Source of the DNA: Bacillota bacterium
GTDB taxonomy: Bacteria > Bacillota > Clostridia > Christensenellales > Aristaeellaceae
DNA: 9,371 bases
Direction of reading: 5' to 3'
Assembly (NCBI GenBank): GCA_023404715.1
Contig: JAEYAR010000190.1
Span: 1 to 9,371 of the forward strand
Part shown: positions 5,799 to 9,371 of the stretch, piece by piece
How the letters are laid out: every line of letters starts with the position of its first letter
How positions within the stretch are numbered: position 1 is the stretch's first letter
Translations under genes and position numbers: made by a program
Notes under the pieces: generated by a model
Databases searched by the model: none
What the model was told of the DNA's origin: nothing
What the model saw: the letters and a program-made list of their open reading frames with translations, nothing else

Positions 5799-6851
5799 CT
5801 ACATGTACCGCTCGTATTCGCCCTGTGGAAATGCGCCCGCCAGTCCGAGCACGCGCGGCCATAGGCCCGTTTCGGCCGCGATAAACCCCATCAGCATGCC
5901 CATATGCGTATGCAGATGGCGATGCTGCGCGAGGATCAGCGTAAAGCGCGTGTGTTCGCATCCTTCCGGCCGTTCGTTCAGCGTCCTATCCGTCAGCGAG
6001 GCCAGATAGTCCGCGGCTTTGCGCGACACCTGCGCCCGGTATGCCTCCATCCGATCCCTGCCAATTCCACGCCCGACGGCCGCATTCAAGTCGTTCATCC
6101 CCGCCTCGTGGAACGGCGGCTCCTCGTACGCCGGATCGCACGGGTTGATGAGCCACCGGTCCAACGAATGAAGCGTATGGTATACGTGCTTCCATAGCGG
6201 CTGGTCGCAATAGCGCTTATCCCAGAGCGCTGCCGGGATACATGAGAAGACGTTGTCGATCTCCCACAGCGCGCGTTTCGTCTGCTCGCGGATCGCGCGG
6301 CACAGCGGGTTTTCGCATGCGCTTTGTGCTCGTTTCAATTCGCCCGCGTCGAGCGGAATCCGCGTATAAACCTGTGCTTCATCCGCATGATGAACATACG
6401 CGCCGTTTTTCAGCTGTACGCGCAACGAGGCCACGTTGCCTAAGTCACATGAAAGATAAACCTCCGCTTCCTCGATGTCCGGCATTAGCCTTTCAATGGC
6501 AAGACGCAGCCCTTCGGTTGCAAAGCCCTTTTCGCGATGCATGGGGAGTATCGCATAGCCGACATGACCAGAGCCTACCCGCAGCGCCCCGCTGAGCACA
6601 GCGCGCAGCTTATAGAGCCCGACGATCTGCCCGCCTTCCCATAAAAAGCAGAAGGTCTGCGGCACATACCCTATCGGAAGGCCGACGCCCTGTGCAGCAC
6701 CGAGCATCGACTCGATCCCGTGTTCATAAAAGGCATCCATTTCCATGCCGAAATACGGGTTTTGGAATCCATTTTCCGCTTTGGGTATCTGCTGAAGGGC
6801 CTCATACGCCTTGACTACGTCCGCACGGTCCACAGGCCTTAAGCTGAGCAT
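5799..6851 (-). CDS. GNAT acetyltransferase fused to a DinB-like domain
   Basis: The 350-residue cytoplasmic protein reads as two domains. Residues 1-170 form a GNAT N-acetyltransferase: FCFLWEGGQIVGLYKLR (67-83) as the central strand pair, then VGYAILPMHREKGFATEGL (97-115), which holds the R-x-x-G-x-A acetyl-CoA pyrophosphate loop at 106-111, and later SCDLGNVASLRVQLKNGA (134-151), typical of the fold's end. Residues about 185-350 look like a DinB-type four-helix bundle, with WKHVYHTLHSLDRWL (220-234) near its start and a histidine-rich helix AQHRHLHTHMGML (308-320). There H310-H314 or H312-H316 could complete a three-histidine metal site with H222, H225 or H228. DinB-fold enzymes are often metal-dependent thiol transferases. 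The start has a GGGGGGA ribosome site (plus 6857-6863). It lies 22 bp after the serine hydrolase gene in one operon. Acceptor substrate unknown. Confidence 0.82.
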   Translation of the reverse strand: MLSLRPVDRADVVKAYEALQQIPKAENGFQNPYFGMEMDAFYEHGIESMLGAAQGVGLPIGYVPQTFCFLWEGGQIVGLYKLRAVLSGALRVGSGHVGYAILPMHREKGFATEGLRLAIERLMPDIEEAEVYLSCDLGNVASLRVQLKNGAYVHHADEAQVYTRIPLDAGELKRAQSACENPLCRAIREQTKRALWEIDNVFSCIPAALWDKRYCDQPLWKHVYHTLHSLDRWLINPCDPAYEEPPFHEAGMNDLNAAVGRGIGRDRMEAYRAQVSRKAADYLASLTDRTLNERPEGCEHTRFTLILAQHRHLHTHMGMLMGFIAAETGLWPRVLGLAGAFPQGEYERYM

Positions 6852-6873
6852 CCGCGTCCCCCCATTTCACAAG

Positions 6874-8310
6874 TCAGGCGTTCTCTCTATCCATCCGCAC
6901 CGGCTTAGCCGGGTTGTGTACATCGTACGCGCACAGAGCGACTCCCTCGGGGCCCTCTCGCAGCTCCAGGCGCATGTCGATGAGGGCCTCGGGGATAAAC
7001 AGGCGCAGCACGAGCGCGCCGCCCTGCATGCCGTATCCGGCGAAGACGCGCGTCACCGGGTTCAAGCGCGCGCAACCCATGTGCAGCGTGCACGGCGTCA
7101 CGCGGCCATAGAGCCGACCGCGCGCGGCCATAAAGGGCTCCTCGCTCATCGAAGAGTGAATATACAAATATGAGCCCTCTTGCGTGAGCCTGACCGTGTC
7201 CTCGTCGAGGCGAATGTCGCGCCCCAGCAGCGACGAGGGCGCCTCTCCGCCCTCGTCGGGCACGGGCTCCAGCATACAGGACAGCCCCTCCAGCGTCCGG
7301 CGCAGCCGTGCAGAAGCCTGCGCGTCCACATCCAAGGCCCTATCCTGCATTTTAGACAGCACCTCGTCAAAGTAGACGCTGAGCTCCGCCTGGATGTCGT
7401 CCACGAACGCCGTCATCGCGAGCACGGCGTTTTTTTCGCGGTTCATCACGCACAGCTGCCCGTACATGCCGTCGCCGCGGAAGCTTCCGTTTTCGCACAT
7501 CCAGAATTGATACCCGTACCCGGCCATCCAATCCTTGCCTCCGCCGTGGTTGCTGTTGTCGATCTGCCGGCTCGTCGCCTGGCGCAGGTAATCCCCGGGC
7601 AAAAGCCGCTTTCCTTCCCATACGCCGTCCTGAAGGATCAGCACGCCGAACTTGGCGATGACCTCCGGCAGGATGGAGAGCCCATAGCCGCCCGTGCAGA
7701 TGTCCGCATCCGTACGCATCCAGTGCAGGCCGCGAATGCCCATGGGGTCGAACACCTTTTCCTGTAGGTAGGCTTCCAGGTCCACGCCGTGCTTTTTGAG
7801 CGCCGCCGCGCACATGTAGGTCGCCATGGTATTGTAGCGGAAGACCTCGCCGGGCATATCGGTAAAGGGCACGCTGAGGAAGGTGCGTATCAAATCCTCT
7901 CCCATGCGCTCCTGCGGCTGACCGGTGGACATGCGCAGCAGGTGGCGCAGCGTAAGGCGCTCAAGTTGCGGCCCCGGCTGCACGCCGGCCGATTCGACCT
8001 CCGCCTGAAACAGATCCGCCACGCGCTCGTCGAGCGATAAGATCCCCTCCGACTCCGCCAGGCCCATCGCCGCGCTGGTGAAGGACTTGGAGAGCGAGTA
8101 CACCGTCTGATACTGCGCCCGGTCAAAGGGGCTGTAGTACCCCTCCGCGTAGACCCTACCGTCCCGCACGAGCAGAAAGCTGTGGATGCGCAGCCCCTTT
8201 TGTTCGTATGCGCGCACCATGCCCTCTACCCACTCGGCGCGGACGCCCGCCTCCTCCGGCAAAATGCGCGGAAGCGGCGCGCCGGTGCAGACCTCGTATA
8301 CAATCGACAT
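6874..8310 (-). CDS. Beta-lactamase-fold serine hydrolase (class C/esterase type)
   Basis: The 478-residue protein belongs to the serine beta-lactamase-like superfamily, which includes class C enzymes, DD-peptidases and esterases. The nucleophile motif SxxK is S72-K75 in VYSLSKSFTSAAMG. The second motif is probably Y159-N160 in FRYNTMATYM, and GDGMYGQ (279-285) occupies the place of the third motif, where true beta-lactamases have KTG. Other family features are LTLRHLLRMSTG (119-130) and VFDPMGIRGLHWM (186-198). Residues from about 325 form an extra C-terminal beta-rich region. No signal peptide or membrane segment is visible, so it is likely cytoplasmic and more plausibly an esterase or amidase than a resistance enzyme. 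The frame is open to 8403, but that would run through its own promoter. An AAGGA (8322-8326) supports 8310, with 8322 as an alternative. It is first in an operon with the GNAT-DinB gene. Confidence 0.9.
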   Translation of the reverse strand: MSIVYEVCTGAPLPRILPEEAGVRAEWVEGMVRAYEQKGLRIHSFLLVRDGRVYAEGYYSPFDRAQYQTVYSLSKSFTSAAMGLAESEGILSLDERVADLFQAEVESAGVQPGPQLERLTLRHLLRMSTGQPQERMGEDLIRTFLSVPFTDMPGEVFRYNTMATYMCAAALKKHGVDLEAYLQEKVFDPMGIRGLHWMRTDADICTGGYGLSILPEVIAKFGVLILQDGVWEGKRLLPGDYLRQATSRQIDNSNHGGGKDWMAGYGYQFWMCENGSFRGDGMYGQLCVMNREKNAVLAMTAFVDDIQAELSVYFDEVLSKMQDRALDVDAQASARLRRTLEGLSCMLEPVPDEGGEAPSSLLGRDIRLDEDTVRLTQEGSYLYIHSSMSEEPFMAARGRLYGRVTPCTLHMGCARLNPVTRVFAGYGMQGGALVLRLFIPEALIDMRLELREGPEGVALCAYDVHNPAKPVRMDRENA

Positions 8311-8321
8311 CGAATTTTCCA

Positions 8322-8326
8322 TCCTT
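8322..8326 (-). promoter_or_regulatory. Ribosome binding site deciding the hydrolase start
   Basis: AAGGA on the minus strand ends 11 bases before the ATG at 8310. It overlaps the in-frame ATG at 8322, so it cannot serve that codon, and the ATG at 8403 lies upstream of the predicted transcript start. Confidence 0.55.
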
Positions 8327-8343
8327 TCGCAATCGTTGCACAC

Positions 8344-8372
8344 AGCATAGCACATTTTACGGGATGTGTCAC
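8344..8372 (-). promoter_or_regulatory. Promoter of the hydrolase/GNAT-DinB operon
   Basis: On the minus strand GTGACA (plus 8367-8372) and TATGCT (plus 8344-8349) are 17 bases apart, and a TGn extension precedes the -10 box. Matches are five of six and four of six. A short dyad, CACAT (8351-8355) with ATGTG (8364-8368), lies in its spacer and could bind a regulator, but it is only five bases per arm. Confidence 0.65.
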
Positions 8373-8382
8373 CAAATTTTGA

Positions 8383-8411
8383 TAGAAAATCGCCTACCCG
8401 CATGGTATAAT
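8383..8411 (+). promoter_or_regulatory. Extended -10 promoter of the beta-galactosidase gene
   Basis: TGGTATAAT (8403-8411) is a perfect -10 box with the TGn extension. The base 17 upstream begins a weak -35 candidate TAGAAA (8383-8388); TTGATA at 8379-8384 is a better match but 21 bases away. The ATG follows 30 bases after the -10 box. The promoter is back to back with that of the hydrolase operon. Confidence 0.7.
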
Positions 8412-8441
8412 GGTGCCAAACCTGTACAGGAGGTATTGAAG

Positions 8442-9371
8442 ATGGCTCAGCATCCCCCGATCATGCGGGACAAGCCCGCATTTTTACACGGCGGCGACTA
8501 TAACCCCGAGCAGTGGCTAAGCGAGAAAGCCACCATCTGGCCGCGCGACATGGAGCTGGCGAAGAAGGCCGGCATCAACACGCTCTCCGTAGGCATCTTT
8601 TCTTGGGCAGCGCTGGAGCCGGAGGAGGGGCATTACACGTTCGAATGGCTAGACGAGGTAATGGACATGCTCGCCGCAAACGAAATCAAGGCGGTGCTCG
8701 CCACGCCTAGCGGCGCGCGCCCGGCATGGATGGCGCAGAAGTATCCCGAGGTACTGCGCGTGACGGAGGACCGCCGCCGCAATCTCTTCGGTGAGCGGCA
8801 TAACCACTGCCTTACGTCGCCCGTATACCGGCAAAAGGTACAAAAGATGAACACACTGCTCGCCGAGCGCTACAAGGGCCATCCGGCGCTGGGCATGTGG
8901 CACGTATCCAACGAATACGGCGGCGAGTGCCATTGCCCGCTGTGCCAGCAAGAATTCCGCGATTGGTTGCGCGCCCGCTACGGCACGATCGACGCGCTCA
9001 ACGACGCCTGGTGGAACGCGTTCTGGTCGCACCGCTATTCCTCCTTCGATCAGGTCGAAAGCCCGTCTTCCCTGGGCGAACACAACGGCCATGGTTTAAA
9101 CCTCGCATGGCATCGTTTTACGACGGAGCAATTCTGCGATTTTTACCGTTGGGAGGTAGAGCCGCTCCGGCGCATCACCCCGGACGTTCCCTGTACGACC
9201 AATTTGATGAGCACCTACCCCGTCATCAACTATTTTGAGCTGGGCCGGCTGCTCGACCGCTCCAGTTGGGACAACTATCCGCAATGGACGAACGACATGC
9301 GCGACGCGGACGTGGCCGCCCATGCGGCCTTCTGCCACGATCTGATGCGCGGCGTATGCGGCGGCAAGCCC
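8442..9371 (+). CDS. GH42 beta-galactosidase, partial (N-terminal 310 residues)
   Basis: The gene starts at an ATG with AGGAGG (8428-8433) eight bases upstream and runs off the right edge after 310 codons; family members have about 650-700. The visible part is the (beta/alpha)8 catalytic barrel of glycoside hydrolase family 42, which releases galactose from beta-galactosides. GGDYNPEQW (17-25) and FSWAALEPEEGHY (53-65) are typical. The acid/base is E158 in WHVSNEYGG (153-161). C123, C163, C165 and C168 (the last three in ECHCPLC) match the four-cysteine zinc site of GH42 enzymes. The nucleophile glutamate lies beyond the edge. No signal peptide is seen, so the enzyme is probably cytoplasmic and acts on imported di- or oligosaccharides. 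No sugar transporter or regulator is visible beside it within the window. Confidence 0.95.
   Translation, partial: MAQHPPIMRDKPAFLHGGDYNPEQWLSEKATIWPRDMELAKKAGINTLSVGIFSWAALEPEEGHYTFEWLDEVMDMLAANEIKAVLATPSGARPAWMAQKYPEVLRVTEDRRRNLFGERHNHCLTSPVYRQKVQKMNTLLAERYKGHPALGMWHVSNEYGGECHCPLCQQEFRDWLRARYGTIDALNDAWWNAFWSHRYSSFDQVESPSSLGEHNGHGLNLAWHRFTTEQFCDFYRWEVEPLRRITPDVPCTTNLMSTYPVINYFELGRLLDRSSWDNYPQWTNDMRDADVAAHAAFCHDLMRGVCGGKP

Noticed and set aside
6874..8310. True beta-lactamase (antibiotic resistance) call for the serine hydrolase.
   Set aside because: No signal peptide and no KTG motif are visible; GDGMYGQ in that place fits esterase/hydrolase relatives better.
8311..8403. N-terminal extension of the serine hydrolase to an ATG at 8403, with several cysteines.
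   Set aside because: It would require transcription from beyond the predicted promoter at 8344-8372 and overlaps the GH42 promoter; there is no ribosome site near 8403.

Overview
The window looks like a chromosomal stretch from a GC-rich, low-pathogenicity-type Firmicute, most likely a gut Clostridia lineage. This is an inference from strong AGGAGG-type ribosome binding sites, sigma-A-like TTGACA/TATAAT promoters, two PadR-type regulators, and a zinc-cluster GH42 beta-galactosidase in a high-GC background. No RNA genes, insertion sequences, CRISPR arrays or attachment sites were seen.

Layout. (1) Positions 1-279, minus strand: the N-terminal part of a PadR regulator, cut by the window edge. 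Its promoter (326-355) carries a dyad that could be an autoregulatory operator. (2) Positions 443-3643, plus strand: an apparent three-gene operon of an MFS transporter, an RmlD-like NAD(P)-dependent sugar-nucleotide-type reductase and a PPP-like metallophosphoesterase lacking the usual catalytic histidine. It is closed by a clean intrinsic terminator (3649-3684). (3) Positions 3689-5786, plus strand: a self-contained PadR-controlled efflux module. It has a consensus promoter, a PadR regulator with a GTG start, an ABC ATPase and an ABC-2 permease. Two near-identical 20-bp dyads, one on the promoter -10 box and one just upstream of the ATPase, bracket the regulator gene and are probably its operators. 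(4) Positions 8310-5799, minus strand: a two-gene operon of a cytoplasmic beta-lactamase-fold serine hydrolase followed by an unusual GNAT acetyltransferase fused to a DinB-like domain. It converges on the ABC permease gene with only 12 bp between stop codons and no visible terminator. (5) Position 8442 to the end, plus strand: a GH42 beta-galactosidase, cut by the window edge, transcribed divergently from the hydrolase through back-to-back promoters.

How it works together. The PadR-ABC module is best read as an inducible exporter for a small toxic or antibiotic-like compound: ligand binding releases PadR from both dyads and the regulator and pump are made together. The MFS-reductase-phosphatase operon, next to its own PadR gene, looks like a transport-plus-modification cassette, but its substrate cannot be read from sequence. 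The GH42 enzyme points to use of plant or host beta-galactosides. The adjoining hydrolase and GNAT-DinB protein have no substrate evident from sequence.
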